A stretch of 64,000 nucleotides of DNA from positions 26,148,713 through 26,212,712 of the forward strand of contig NC_036453.1 in assembly GCF_002775205.1 (NCBI RefSeq), given 5' to 3'. The notes under the pieces were generated by a model. The model saw nothing but the letters and a program-made list of their open reading frames with translations. It made no database searches and was not told where the DNA came from. Every line of letters begins with the position of its first letter. The first letter of the stretch is position 1. A program made the translations under genes and the position numbers. The DNA is from Xiphophorus maculatus. Taxonomy: Eukaryota; Chordata; Actinopteri; Cyprinodontiformes; Poeciliidae. Positions 24,296-41,000 of the stretch are shown piece by piece.

Positions 24296-26909
24296 GCATC
24301 CCTAAATGAAACATGCAGAGGTAGCATGAGATCTATGCTTATTTTCTCGAAGCATCATCACTTTCATTTCATTTTTTTCTAAATATTGCTTAGAAATTAG
24401 TACATTCTGAATGCTGGATGTCATAATAATGAGCTGAGAATCCACAATGCCGTGAGGTATTAATTTGATTTCGCATCCTGACTAATTCAAAGGATCTAAT
24501 CTGAATTGACTGCAGCATCCAGCAGAGGTTCTTGCTGTGTGCCACGGTGGATTCAGGCCCCTGAGGGAAGCACGTTAGCGCTGCAAATAGCATCGTTTTC
24601 TGAATTAACCATGAGCGAACGCCTGAGTTAGCAAAGACTGAATGATGCTGGTTGGTCTTAGCTGCTATTTTTAGCTCAGACGTTTCCATTTTTAGCACCG
24701 TTGTTTCCACTGCAGCGTAAAGTGACTCGGAGAACGCTCCAAAAGGCTAGCCGAGCGTGTCTTCGCGCGCGTGACGGTTAACATCCGTGGGCCCCACACG
24801 TGCAGCAGAGGCACAGAAAGAACAAAAGTGTCTTCGTGAATGAGTGCGCCGTAAAGATGAAGCTTTTATGAATGGAGCCGCAAAGGCGAGTAGATGTATT
24901 CATACAGTATGTTCACGACATGCATAATAAATGTTTGTCTTTTTTCAAAGTTAACCAGAATCCGCGCCCAGGAAAACACACACACAGCAACTCCAACCAC
25001 TTTCTACAAAGAGTCTGAACTCGTTTCTGCTTCTGAAGTGATATTTTATTCCTGAAATAAAATACCATCAGTAATAAAAAGTTTTTCTTCCGACTCTTTT
25101 ACCATCATTTTGACACTTTGCAGCTAAGAATGAAACAAAATAAATTCACTGAATCATCCCTACGAAGGTCTAGAACACTTTAAAGAGCAAAACACAGAAT
25201 TAAACTTTTGCATTCTTTGAATTTTAAACCCTAAGCCTAAAATTTAAGTCTGCTGCTGTACTCCAACCTGTACTAACTGACTTTCAGTTTAGGGAGGTTT
25301 GTATCATGATGTCGAGGCTTTGCGAAGTTCTGATCACTCACATTGTTATTTTGGTTAATTTAATACACATCTATCGACGTATTCTACGGCAACACTTCAA
25401 ACACAATGCTTTGTTTTGCGATACCGTGAAAAATAATCACAAAAAAAAAACCCACTCAAAATATTAGATGTACTGTGAACTTCTGTAAGTCTGGATAATT
25501 CCTGTGTACAACTTGCCTGAAGATGAGATGAAGATCTTGGTTTCTGAAGACATGAGAAGTGGTCTCATGAAGCTAAAACTGAATAGTTAGACTCAAACCT
25601 CAAATTTAATGACTGTAGGTTTGACTTGAGAAAATCACAAAAATCTTAGGACTTAACTTGGACTCTCACCCTTTCTCTTGAAAAGACTTGATACCAGTGT
25701 CTCCCACCACACACTGAATGATTTCCTTTGATTATTAAGTGTAAATCTACAATTACCGTTCTATTAGCCTGACCCATAACCATACCTAATAAAATAAACT
25801 TGATCACAAAATTAATTTTTATACCTTTATAGTTGTTTTAACGATTTGATGATACTCAGGTTTGGTTAACGTGGACATCTTAGTTTGGCGCATAATTCTG
25901 ATTTTTTTTTTAAGTATATATCAAGTTTTTTTGTTTTATTATTTTCTAAATTTATTGGATGTTTAGTCCTTTTTAATAGTTCCTGCGTCATTTGCACTTA
26001 TTTTTGGGCAGTTGTGAAGTTTGCTTCCGCTTGGTGGCTGGTTGCTCCTTTTAAAATCTTCTAAAAGTGTCAAATATGTTATGACTGATTAAATTACATA
26101 ATTGGTCAAATTACTTCTTTATGACTTGAATTTTTGATAGATTTTTTTTTGTAACTAAAGCTTTAACTAAACGCACAGACTGTGGGTAACTTAGGCCTTT
26201 CTTTCATGTTGTGCTCTCTGTTCTCACTTACCTAAACCCAACAGAGGAACAATAGATATATACATCTTACCACAAGAAAGCGGATATCACAGTCACACAT
26301 CATGGGTTACTAATTCAGAAAATTCTGCAGTGTCGCAGCCTGCTATGAACTAGGAGCTGTTATTAGGAATAACAGGGAGGCCTGATGTACTTTCATTCAC
26401 CCCTGATTTGACCACATGCACCACCTTTCACATATGGCAGAAAGAAAAAAAGAAAACCTTAACAAAGGTTTATTTTTTCTCCCAGATAGAGGAGATACAC
26501 ACCACATTCCATACGGAGTTTAAACCCTAAAGCCCTTTTTAAAGATAATGACATCACAGCAGAAAACGTGTCAAGGCAGACGCATAAATAAACATGGGCT
26601 GAGTGGAACGAACATATGTGAAAGTGAGAGATGAATCCTGGCTCTGTTACGAGTCCTCCTTGTTCTGTTCTTTGTTAGCTCTGAAACCGAGTTTAGCTCT
26701 CTGTTCCCTCTCCAAACAGAAAGGTCATATCAATGTGATCGGGGTCAAATGGAAATCAGAGTGACACTGGGTTTAAAAGGGATTATTACAAACTAACACA
26801 AGATCTGACTGACATGTGCTTCGATGCTACTATTGATTGAGCATTAGACATAATTCCAGCAAAAACCAGTATATGAACTGCTTTAACAGCAAGTTTATCA
26901 CTCAAAGTA

Positions 26910-27365
26910 CTGTACCTTAAAAAGACAAAAACAAAGTATATATCACATTATGAAATGGTAGGAAAACAATACATGGATTTAAAATATACAAAAATTTCAG
27001 TATATTTAGTGGTTTACTTTTCAAGTAAGCGTTAAGCGTATTCTAAAAAATTCAATTCTGAGCATATATTTTAAAATATACACAAAATGTCTTTAAAAGC
27101 ATATTGTTTCATTGGCACACTTGAGCAAATACATATTTTGTTCACTTAAAGTATGCTTTTATTTAATACATTTCTTAAAAGTGTATTTTGGTATGATTAT
27201 ATTTAAGTGTGTTTATAGTTATAATGTCAAAATTGGCACAAGCATGCTTTTAGTATACTTCGTATATATTTATAGGTAGTACACTTAATACTTAGTATAC
27301 TTAAAATGTACTTTCACAAATATAAGTATATTTGAAATACACTAAAGTATTTCTTTTCACTAGGG
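26910..27365. repeat. AT-rich dispersed repeat with AGTATACTT words
   Basis: The short words AGTATA, TATACTT and TTAAAATGTACTT recur in both orientations across 450 bp. It reads as a decayed MITE or low-complexity dispersed repeat. The ends are not sharp. Confidence 0.35.
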
Positions 27366-28719
27366 ATGTCTATCCTTTGTCAAATTAATGTTTCTTTATA
27401 GGCCACTAGTAACCAACAGATCTATATAAAAAAAACAGTTTTCAAAACTATCTGTTACTTTCTGTTTATCTGTCACATAAAATCCCAGTACATCACTGTA
27501 GTCTGCAGTTGTAACATGTCAGGAGGTGGACCGGGCCTTGGTTCTGGAGGCCGCTGTAGTTTTAACATACATCTCACTGCGCCCAAATCCAGGTTGAAGG
27601 CTGAATCAATCTGCTTATCCTAGCTTTTCCTGACAATAACTCTGATCAATAACATTGATCCCCAAGTCGATTCACTTCCTGAGTGGCGGTATTAGATGTG
27701 AATGGGCACATTTAGCTGATGACGTTCATAGAGAGAGGCTCTCAATGCGCTGGGTGGAGAACCCGGCTGCTTGTTTGGGATTAAAAATGACCGTCAGGGC
27801 AGCTGTGCCCCTTTTCCGGTTTCTCTTACCTGCAGAACATTTGTTGTTGACAACCCAATTTCTGTTGGCTCAAGTGCGGCAGCGTGTCTTTTCAGCCGGA
27901 GTTGGACAGCAGGCAAAATGGCACAGAGCGTCTGTATGCTGTGCAGCCTTACAGCCTGTGGACAGTCTGAGCGCAGACAAACTGTGGGAGCTCATCCAAG
28001 AAGACCCGAGGGGCAGAGCGGAGTGTGATCTGTAAATAATGATCTGGATTCACACTGACAATTTTTAAAAAAAAGATGGAAATAGAACAGAATAGCTCAT
28101 GTCTGTTAAGACTGCAGAGGGAAATGATGCAACCCTTATTAAATTCTGATTAAGATGTCTGATCTTTAACAGAACATTTAACAATTTATAAACTGAGAGT
28201 TCCAGCGAGAGAAACTGGTAGCAGCTAAAACCCACAGTGAATCCATCCTCATCGCATTAAACCAACTGAGCCTGCAGGAAGTACGAGCACTGAATCCATC
28301 AGATGGGACAGAAACCAGCAGCCGAGTGAAGCCTTGACGGGGAAGGGGGAAAAAAGATGGAGGTTTATGGGATACAGGGAGCGGGATTATCCACTAAATA
28401 TGAAATATTCATCATCATGTTGTGAGATAATCATGACAGAGCTTCTAAATCTTATGAAGTCAAAGCTAACTGCTGGGAGGGAAATGAGCCTCTTTTATTA
28501 AACTGTAGTTTCATGATAAAGCAGGTTATTAAAAATATCATTTTCCATTAGAGAAATTGATTTTTTTTTTCATTTATGTGTTTTTACATAAAATTTTGCT
28601 ATTTTCTTTTCTCTGAAAGAATGTGACGTGCGTTTTTCTTGGCTTTCTCCCATTGGGTCTTTAACATTTAGATACGGTGGGAGGCTATTGCAGCACACGC
28701 TGACGCGATACAAAATTTG

Positions 28720-29000
28720 AAACTAGGGGACAATAAGACTAGAATTTCTGACTTTGTTGTGCAACTTGTTGTTCAAGTATAACATTTGTAGGATACAGGG
28801 TGTGCCTAGCCCACTACTGGCTGGCAACAGAAGTGAGCCAGTAGCGAAAACAATCGTGGTCCAGCCGACTAGCGCTAAATTTGCACTTACCCCATAACGG
28901 ACGTTAGCTCCGTAGCTAGCAACACAGAACGCAATGACGATGTCTGCGCGCGACTCAAACTTTTGCCCGACAATAAAGTCTCGCGAGAATAAGAAATAGT
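28720..29000. repeat. Dispersed repeat copy 1
   Basis: Sequence including AACAGAAGTGAGCCAGTAGC and GAACGCAATGACGATGTCTG recurs in diverged form inside a ruvbl2 intron (31780-31945: AACAGAAGTGAGTCAGTGGC, CAACGCAATGAAAATGTTTG). The two copies are in the same orientation. Family unknown. Confidence 0.45.
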
Positions 29001-29289
29001 GCTGCTCTGACAAGATTTAAGACAAATGATTAATGTGTTTAAAGCCAGCTTGCATTATTTAAATGAATTTCATTCATTTTAATTTTAGTACATGAATTTA
29101 AGATTTTTTTTTAAGGATGTGTAGACACGATGTGATTAGATGATGAAAATAATTCAGCGTGCTTTGTAATTCATTTTAACTGGTTCATTAAAATATAATG
29201 GAACCAATCAGTTTGCTGTTGCACCCGTTTAGTGGAATGGTTACAAGTGAGCCTAGAGCTCCCTCTTGTGGTAGCTTTTTCTTCTACGG

Positions 29290-29504
29290 CAGGGGTGTCA
29301 AACTCCAGTCCTCAAGGGCCGCTGTCCTGCAACCTTTAGATGTGTCTCTGCTGCACCACACCTGAATGGAATAATTAGGTCATTAAGGCTCTGGAGAACT
29401 GATCTACACAAGGAGGAGGTCATTTCATTCCAGTGTTTTGTACCTGTGGCACATCTAAAAACTGCAGGACAGCGGCCCTCGAGGACTGGAGTTTGACACC
29501 TGTG
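29290..29504. mobile_element. hAT-type MITE, 215 bp
   Basis: The element runs from CAGGGGTGTCAAACTCC to GGAGTTTGACACCTGTG. These are terminal inverted repeats matching at 15 of 17 positions. The inverted similarity extends inward (AGGGCCGCTGTCCTGCA against TGCAGGACAGCGGCCCT). The perfect 8-bp target duplication TTCTACGG lies at 29282-29289 and 29505-29512. This is the familiar Charlie-like hAT pattern. There is no coding capacity. Confidence 0.8.
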
Positions 29505-29928
29505 TTCTACGGCCACAAAATTTAAAATATTTTTATTCTGAGAAAGTGATCAAGTGTATAGAAAATATGCACCCGAAAAAGACATAATTTCTTAAGTATT
29601 AGTTAATACTTTCAGTTAGATGGATTTACAGCAATGTTGTAGTTTGGTACGGTGTATTTGTTTCATACTATATAAATCTGTCCCCATTTTTTGTTTCAGA
29701 CACAAAAAACAATTAAACAGGGGGGTAATGGCAGTATTATCACACAATGTGCAACTTTTAAGTACTTTTTTAACTATATCAAAGCATTGATATAGTTTTT
29801 CTTGAAGAGGATTTCAATATCACACAATTGTTTATTTTCAAATCCAACATATATATTTGATATAATAATGCAATCTCTGCTTTCTAGCACTTAAGACAGA
29901 AATGAGAAACACTAATTATAAAAGCTTG

Positions 29929-29934
29929 TTTTAT
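29929..29934 (-). terminator. ruvbl2: Poly(A) signal of ruvbl2
   Basis: TTTATT on the + strand is AATAAA on the - strand, 280 bp past the ruvbl2 stop codon. No better signal lies closer. Confidence 0.5.
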
Positions 29935-30213
29935 TTTTTTGTCAAAAAAAAATCCAAAGACAGGATTCACAAAATAAACATAAAATTAATGAATATCTGA
30001 GGAACAAGGCATTAATTACGTAGGTCATTCAAAATAAGGCCAAATGTTTTAGCCAAATTTTCACATGAATTCCATCTCCGACAGCTGCAACATTTAAGCA
30101 AAATTGAGAAAATTCACAGATTAATTTCCCGTTTTTGTAGTAGAAACAATACAATTCAACCAGACTAACTGTGGATAACGGGAAAAACAAGAAACACTTT
30201 GGGGAAGTCTCCA

Positions 30214-33849
<3,636 letters not shown>

Positions 33850-34129
33850 CTGCAACAGTGGAAAAATCGGGAAAAAGATTAAATATAGCAAAGTTTTAAA
33901 TAATCACATTTAGACCTGTAGAGTGATAATCACATTATCCTAAATTTTAAAAATATGAAACCATTTCGAGGGGACGGTTGGTATTTTATATACCGTTTAC
34001 CATACTGTAATCTTTACCAGCCAGAGAGCCTATTATAATCACAGCTTACAGTAATTAGTTAGAAAGGATTTAATAAATTACAGTTACTTTACAAAAGATT
34101 GTTACCAATATCTGGACAGGAATAAGCAC

Positions 34130-34350
34130 ATTTAATTCTAATAGCAGCTAATACTGTGTTACCAAAACAGACTTTTTTCATCAATTGTTTCTTCACAAAA
34201 TAGCTCGAGTTAAGCCAATTTGGATGGAAAGTCGGTGAACATCAATTTTCAAGTTTTGTCACAGATTATCCATTGGATTTAGATCCAGATTTTACTTGGG
34301 TCATTCCAATACATAAGCATTGATAAATCCTTCACTGGCAATTCTACAAT
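34130..34350 (-). mobile_element. Decayed Tc1 fragment
   Basis: Read on the - strand it carries GACCCAAGTAAAATCTGGAT and ATCCAATGGATAATCTGTGA, close to the Tc1 transposase stretch for the PDLNPIENLW region. It is disrupted and short. It lies in the ruvbl2 5' UTR intron (33850-35301). Confidence 0.5.
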
Positions 34351-35301
34351 AACCATAGCGACAAGATGGATTAGCAGTGCTTGCCAACAGCTGACTGTGT
34401 CATCCAGGACATGCTACTGTGGGATATGGTCTTTGCTGTCTGGTCATTGAGCTGTTAGTATGCTGTGACCGCCTCTAGACTGTCCCACAGCAAGAGTCTT
34501 CAGTCAGAGACTTCATCAATGCAAGACTGACTGCTACTGGAGATCCTTCCTTCACCACCCACAAATCTTTAAAGATACTTGGATCATACCAGTTGCAACA
34601 CTGAATTGCTCTTTGAGATGAATAAAGTAGTTTTGAATTTGAAATGAATTCTACTTTTGGCTTTATGGTGACGGTCGTTGTTTTTCTAGACAAAGTACAA
34701 TGGAATAGAAGAAATAAAGATTGCTATTCAACTTGCAAGCTCTCTTACTCACCAGGAAGCCACAATGATAATTAAAATCACAACACGTCACAATAGAAAT
34801 ACTAAATTACCAAAAACAAAAGAGAGAGTAAGCTGTTAAATATTCAAGAATACGGTAGAAAGGTTTGTGGTGTTCAGTTGGTTGTCATAGTGACAGTCGT
34901 AACTCATGCAGCAAGAGTCTCAACCCGTAAGCAAACATGAAACATTTTATTTAATCTTTTTGCTTTTGAGAGATAAATAATTGAAAGTTGGCGAAGCAAT
35001 AAAACTGGTTAAATTCTAAAGACGTACTAAAGAGCTACGTTCACTCTTCAGATGGGTATTTGGGACTGCAATAAATACACGCGATGCTAATGGCAGCTAA
35101 TGTTATGCTAGCGAATTAGCTTACTCCATTCATAGCTTTCTATAAAAGTGAAGCGCCACAACGTACTAAAATAAGGACCACTCGCAGGCCCTGGTAACAA
35201 ATCTTTCACTTTCTGTACACAAGCAACTATATTAATGTATAAAACAGTAAAATGATAGGACAAAATATTCTACCGGTTTACAGTAAAACGTGTGCACTCA
35301 C

Positions 35302-35510
35302 CTCCACAACCACACTAAACGTGAGAATGCAGCGGCGCTTTTTCTGAAGACAGACCGCCTTAATGCGTCCGGAAGGAAACAAATTTTGATTTTCAGTTCC
35401 TATACGTTTTTCAGCTTTGCTCTCTCCACAGACGGACGCGGTGAGAAATACTAGAAGGGAAACTGAGAACAACGCACTTATTCTACCAAAAACGTCTTTT
35501 TAAGGTAGGT
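35302..35510 (-). other. ruvbl2: ruvbl2 5' UTR exon and promoter region
   Basis: A strong donor (GGAG/GTGAGTGC) at 35301-35302 on the - strand would join a non-coding first exon to the exon whose first bases are the ATG at 33847-33849. The exon has several CpGs (GCGGCGC, CGTCCG, GACGGACGCG), as expected near a housekeeping start site. The exact start of transcription cannot be read from the sequence. Confidence 0.55.
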
Positions 35511-36254
35511 GCTCTACATATTTTTATTCATATGCATAAATATGAATTGGACTCGGACCATTGTAACAGGAATTCCATATTTGAAATATTTTTCTTCCCC
35601 TGGAGACTTTAAAAAAAAAAAAAAAAAAAAACTCTTCCGCTCATAATGTATTAAGATTTTAAGCATCAGTTTCCTACTGCTCAATGCTGGTTGCGTTCAT
35701 TTATTTTTGATTTGTTTAACAATTCTTTGTATAACGTCATAGATATAGAAGTGTCAAACCCATATCAAACAGTTAATGTTGCTTTTCCCTTAAAATATAA
35801 CCAGATTTTAATTATGTTTCGCCCTATAATGTAGCTACACTATAATTCCACATTTTCTATGTTATTATCCGGAGTGGTTAAAGTTATTTGTTTTTAATCT
35901 GATTATGTAATGGAGATTACACGTTCCCCTCTACCACCCAGCCATGGATATTAGAAAACAAATATTTCTGTGTGGAGACAAGGCGGGTGGGGTGATTACA
36001 TGGTACAGGAAGGAAGTATGTCGCAGCTAATCCCACTGAAGGTCTGCATGTCTCTAAAAGGTACTAAAGGCACTTTTCCAGTGCTTTACTTTTGTCCAGA
36101 GAATCTTGAGTGGATCCCAACAGCCTGATGGGAAAATAAAACTCTGCATGCAGTGCTGTACATATGTCTCCACCAGAGGCTGCAAGACTCAAGGGATAAA
36201 TGCAGATGAATAGATCCTGCCTCTCAAAGGTAGTAAGTACATCATGCACAAACT

Positions 36255-36640
36255 TAAAGTTTTTGGGGGAATACTTTTATGTAATAGGCCAACACAACTT
36301 TGAAGTGAAAAGAAAATTATATATTGTTTTGCAATTTTTTTGCCACAAAAAATCTGAAAAGTGTGGCATTATGTCCTACCGATTGCTTTCAGAAGTTTCT
36401 TAACCTCTAAACAGAATCCACTTGTATGCCTCGAAGCACAGCACACTGGTCAGGGATACAACTGTGGGAGAGTTTGAAGTGGGAGTAGGTTATTAAACAA
36501 TATCTAAAGCTTTAAGTATGTCATAGATCGCTGTTCAGTCCTTTACATAAAAAATGAAACAGCTATGGTACAACTACAAATCTTACAAAATATGTCAGCT
36601 GGGGTTCAGACGTCCTGACTGTTTTTTACGTGTACATATC
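36255..36640 (+). mobile_element. Decayed Tc1 element, 5' half
   Basis: It carries AATAGGCCAACACAACTTTG, GTGTGGCATTATG, GGTCAGGGATACAACTGTGG and ATGAAACAGCTATGGTACAA in the order expected for a fish Tc1 copy read on the + strand. It is broken by deletions, and the 3' half is not recognisable. Confidence 0.6.
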
Positions 36641-36911
36641 TCTGTTGTGTAACATTTAAGCCAACATTTCATCCCTCACAAAAATGTGGAAAACCTTAAT
36701 TTAAGGAAGCAGATAAATTGAGAATGCAACATTAAAGCAAACTTCATATCCTGACTAAAATCTAGAGCAGGTTTTTATATCCTTCCTATAACGTCTTCAA
36801 AGTCACTCCCTTAAGGCTCAGGTTGCAGAATTCCACAATTACTTGTTTTTAGTATGATGTCAAGAGGATGCAGAACCTTACATGAAAAATGGATGTGAAA
36901 TACTAATTTAA

Positions 36912-37297
36912 CCTCCTGAGACCCTGCATCCTCATATGAGGACATTACATTTTTGTAAACACAGATGTAAATAATAACATTGATTGAATGGTCTTATCGT
37001 CACACAGATAGACCCAATGTCCTCGTCTGAGGACATTGGGTTTTGAGATAACCACTTATTGTAGAAAGCTGAAATTTCATTTTTAGGCCAATTGGGTCCT
37101 TATGATCCCAAATGACAAGGAGAAATGTATATGCAAAAACAGACCCATTGTCCTCATATGAGGGCATTGGTTTTGACATAGTTCAAGAGCACATAGAAAG
37201 CTAAAATTTAATTTCAACTAAAATTAGGTCATACTAATCCCAAATAGTAAGGAGACATAAAAAATGCACATCAAACAAAAGCCCGGGTCTCAGGAGG
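36912..37297. mobile_element. piggyBac-like MITE, 386 bp
   Basis: The element is flanked by TTAA at 36908-36911 and 37298-37301, the target site of piggyBac transposons. It has perfect 13-bp terminal inverted repeats CCTCCTGAGACCC. Inside are repeated palindromic words around GTCCTCATATGAGGAC; one, near 37015-37042, has 12-nt arms with a 4-nt loop. There is no coding capacity. Confidence 0.75.
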
Positions 37298-37748
37298 TTA
37301 ACAAGAGATTACTAAATCTCTTGTTAAACAATCCTGCTACCTTAAAAAGCAGGAGAGAAATACATGTAAGTCATGCGTTCCTTTTAGAGCCTTTTGGTTA
37401 CTCATCACTTGTTTCTGTACAGTTCTCAACAAACCTCTTAAAGGGAAACAATACCAACACTGCCATCCAGACAGAAACTTGTTATACACATTCAGTGAGT
37501 CTACAAAAGTGTTTGTTTTATTGTTAATTTTCTTAACAATAAAGTAGATGATAATGTTTTGTTTGGAATTATGGTTGCAAGTAAATATTTAATATTAAGA
37601 CATACTGTGTATGGTTTGCTATCTTAATGAACAAGAAAGCAGCCATCAGAAGCTGAGGTACTACAGTTTTGGAAATAGTTATCCTAACACAGTGATAAAT
37701 TATAAAATTGAGACAATGACATCACACCTTTTTGTGTTAAAACAAATG

Positions 37749-37754
37749 TTTATT
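37749..37754 (-). terminator. Poly(A) signal of TRIM gene 1
   Basis: AATAAA on the - strand lies about 275 bp past the stop codon at 38028. It is followed by AT-rich sequence. Confidence 0.5.
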
Positions 37755-38027
37755 GATAGAAATAAGTTTAATATGAAATTATCGTAACATACATCAGTCA
37801 AGTACTGTATATATTTGGAGTTACTCTATAAGTGCTTTCCCCCTAACATTTGTTCATTATAAGTAAAAAAATAAAATAAAATCACATCCATCATAACAGC
37901 TTCCCTTTGATCAACACACATTTTTCAAAGTAAAAAGAAAGGAAATATATATTTGTAAAATACACACATATGTATAAAAAGTAATAACAGATGATTATTC
38001 AGTGATTGTTGGACGGATTTTATTAAA

Positions 38028-41000
38028 TCACAGCTGTACGAGAGTGATTGCAGAGTCGTACCAAACCCAAAACCCTGGATAGACAGGCTCGCTGAAGGAG
38101 GTCTTGAAACGGTGGAGGAGGGACATGGTGTCCCCTACGGTGTAGAACGAGAGAGTGCCCCCATCGTAGTCCAGGAAGACCCCGATGCGGGAGGAGTAAG
38201 GCGCTTTTATCTCTGTCTGGTCCTTGCTGTGGCGGGCCGAGTAGCTGGAATCGGAGCAGAACAGGCTCCATGACTTGCGGTTGTAGCCGATGCGGCAGCT
38301 GTCTCCATAGCCCGTCCTCTTGATGCCTTTGTAGGTGACTCCGAGGGCTGTGCCCTCACCGCTCCAGTCTACCTCCCAGTAGTAGGCACCTCCAGCAAGG
38401 TTCTCCTTACAGAGGACCTGGGGCAAGGAGTCAAACCTGGAGGGGTTGTCTTCGTAATCTTGGGGGTCTCTCTTGAGGGCGGCCTTTTTATTCCCTCGAG
38501 ACAAGTAGAGCTGTCTGTAGGCTGTGTTTGGGTCCAGAGTGAGCTGGCAAGCATCTAAATAATTAAAAACAAACATTCACTCATTAAGAGAAATCATTTA
38601 ACTTAAATTGCTTGGGGTTAAATATAAATGAGCAAACCAAAGTAAGGTGAGGAACCCTTCACCAGTGCACCACTAACTATAATGTCCCAGAGGTTAGCAG
38701 AATCTAATTAGCATTTTCACCTCTATTAGATGTTTAACTAACTTCTGCAAGAGCATGCTTTGCAGGGAGAAAAAGCAGGAGACCCTCTGGCTGGACACAC
38801 ACAAAAACAGAAAAATCCCAGTGGTAAGATGTCACCTGCCTGCTGTGTACCTCCACCTCTGCAGGTCAGAGTTGGTGGGACACCCGGTGGCCTCGCCTAG
38901 TTCGGCCCGGCCTTTGATCTGGAATGCCAGAAGTAATGATACTGTTTGTGAGATTGATCACAAACAGAGGTCCACTAAACAAAGACCATCTAAGAGATCA
39001 GAGACCAAGGAACTGTGAGTCTCCAAGTCAGTCTTAAAACAGCTGGTTTACCCAAGCTTCTAACTTCGATCAAAAGAATCAAAGTGGATCAGGGAGGGGC
39101 TCTCAAACTGAGAGGTGAAAATCACAAACCTCCTACAGTACCAGCATGCAAAAAATATTTGCAAGGAATCTGCCCCAGTCTCTGTCACCACTGTTGGACT
39201 CTCAGTAGTTTCTGATTATCAGATTTTGTGGTCAGCCACAGGGTCTGACAGAGAGACATTATTAGCATCTGATTTGCCTCATGCACTGGGCTGAGCAGAA
39301 TGAGAGGAAGCAGCGAAGCGTGTCACAGCAGAAACAGAGACTCACATCTCAAGAAGTCGTCCCTGTACTGAGGTTCCTGGACGGGTACGGCCTTGTACAT
39401 CACGGCCTCTTCACCTGTTGAAGCACATGTAGAAAAGGATCAGAAAACATCTCACTTAGTCGAGGTCATTTCTGTCTCTGGTTCAGCACCGATGGCTTGA
39501 CAGTCCTCAGCAGGGTTAAACATTTAACCAGGCTGCAACTGAATGGCCCAAGAATGACCTCTGATTAAAAAGATGTGCAAACAAACAGGACAGAAAAGAG
39601 CCAGGAAGGTTTGACTTTCAAATAGGGTCAGTTTGTAGTATATCATCTGGTTAATGGGTCATCCGTAACATTTTTATCAACGCACTACATCGGGTAGAAC
39701 ATTTTGTTGACTCACTTTTAATTGAGCGTCTCATTTTGGGCTCATCCAGCTGACAGAAGGTCATTTTGTTCACTGCAAATGAAAAGAATAAGAAGTTAGG
39801 CTTAGGGTTGAGTTAGGCAGGACTGTTGAGTGAAACTGAGAGGATTTGACTCTATCTGACCCGTTTTGGCGACCTTCACCAGCTCTTCGTTGCTGAATTC
39901 ATTCAGGTGCTGCTTCATCTCGGAGACAGCTTTGGTCACAGAGCCGAAGGTGAAGTAGGGATTTACGGAGACTGAAGGCAACTCCTCAGCCTCCGTCTGG
40001 GCTAGCAGCATGTGGTAACTCTACAAACCAAAATCAGCATCACTTTTCACATCAACTAGGGTTAGGGGTGGTTTAAGTATTTCTTTGGTGTTCTTGTTTT
40101 CTACCTGGATGAAGTGGATGTGGTCCTCAGTGCGGGACAGTTGGGTGATATGAGTGTCTCTCTTCTTCAAGTCGGCAATCTCGTGAGTCAAACGCTCCAT
40201 GTGGCCCTCTGCATTGTTGAGTGCAGCTCTCTTGTTTGATGATATCAGCTTGGTCATCTCCTGTTGCATCCTTTCTATGGAGCGCATCATGTCACTAAAC
40301 ATCTTCTCGCATTCCTGGAGCGCTCTCTGGGCCGAGTTCTACAGTGAGAGACATGACTGTCATATAAATCAAGCGGTTGCCTCATCATTTGTTTCCCCCA
40401 CAGTAAGCTTAAAGACGCTGTCATCACTCTTTTCAGATGGAATGCTGTCAGGGGTGGCTGACTCAATGTTCCCGTCAATGTTTAGTGGTTAGTCTGGTCT
40501 TATCTGTCTGATAGATGATGGGGGTTACGAACCTTGATTGAGTCCACAGCTTGTTTCAGCTCCTCCATCTGCTTGAGACGGTCGTGAATCTTTTCCTGGA
40601 TTTCAGCCTGGGTGGCGCCCAGACGTTGCTAAAATTGAAACAAGAGAAATTGGAAATAATTATGAGCGCAGTGCCACAAATGAGCTGCTAAGTCACAAAT
40701 GCTAGACTTGATGTTGCAGGGTATGGCTCTGAGCTGATTCTGGAAACTGTCTTTGTGACCAATAGATATTTTCAATACATGAGTCTTGCTGTTTTTTCTG
40801 ACTGTTTAATCTGATTCATATCCTGCTTAACCTTGCATTACACAGTGAACTATTGTCCAAATTTACACAAGTCTACATTATTAAATGTGTTATCTTTAAG
40901 CAGAGTATATTGTTGGATTATCAAGATATGAAAAAGTCAGTCTCCAGCCAGTCTGGCATGTTTACTAGTTGTACTTATAGTTTACATACCTGCTCTTCAG

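Larger units (their letters stand above)
20891..29928. other. Intergenic region between spns2 and ruvbl2
   Basis: The region is AT-rich and I recognise no exon in it. It holds a nested palindrome (23883-23983), a Tc1 end (24170-24295), an AT-rich tract with repeated AGTATACTT-like words (26910-27365), a dispersed repeat (28720-29000) and a hAT MITE (29290-29504). Open frames at 27655-28035 and elsewhere are short and resemble no family. Non-repetitive, TAAT-rich blocks near 24390-24720 and 27640-28030 could be regulatory, but nothing in the sequence proves it. Confidence 0.6.
35511..37748. other. Intergenic region between ruvbl2 and TRIM gene 1
   Basis: The region contains a Tc1 relic (36255-36640) and a piggyBac-like MITE (36912-37297). 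The rest is AT-rich without recognisable genes. Confidence 0.6.

Noticed and set aside
27655-28035. 126-codon open frame
   Set aside because: No family resemblance. The overlapping frame is equally open, which suggests chance.
36950-37250. CRISPR-like regular repeats (GTCCTC..GAGGAC)
   Set aside because: The units are palindromes inside a MITE with TTAA ends in a vertebrate genome and do not have constant repeat length or spacers.
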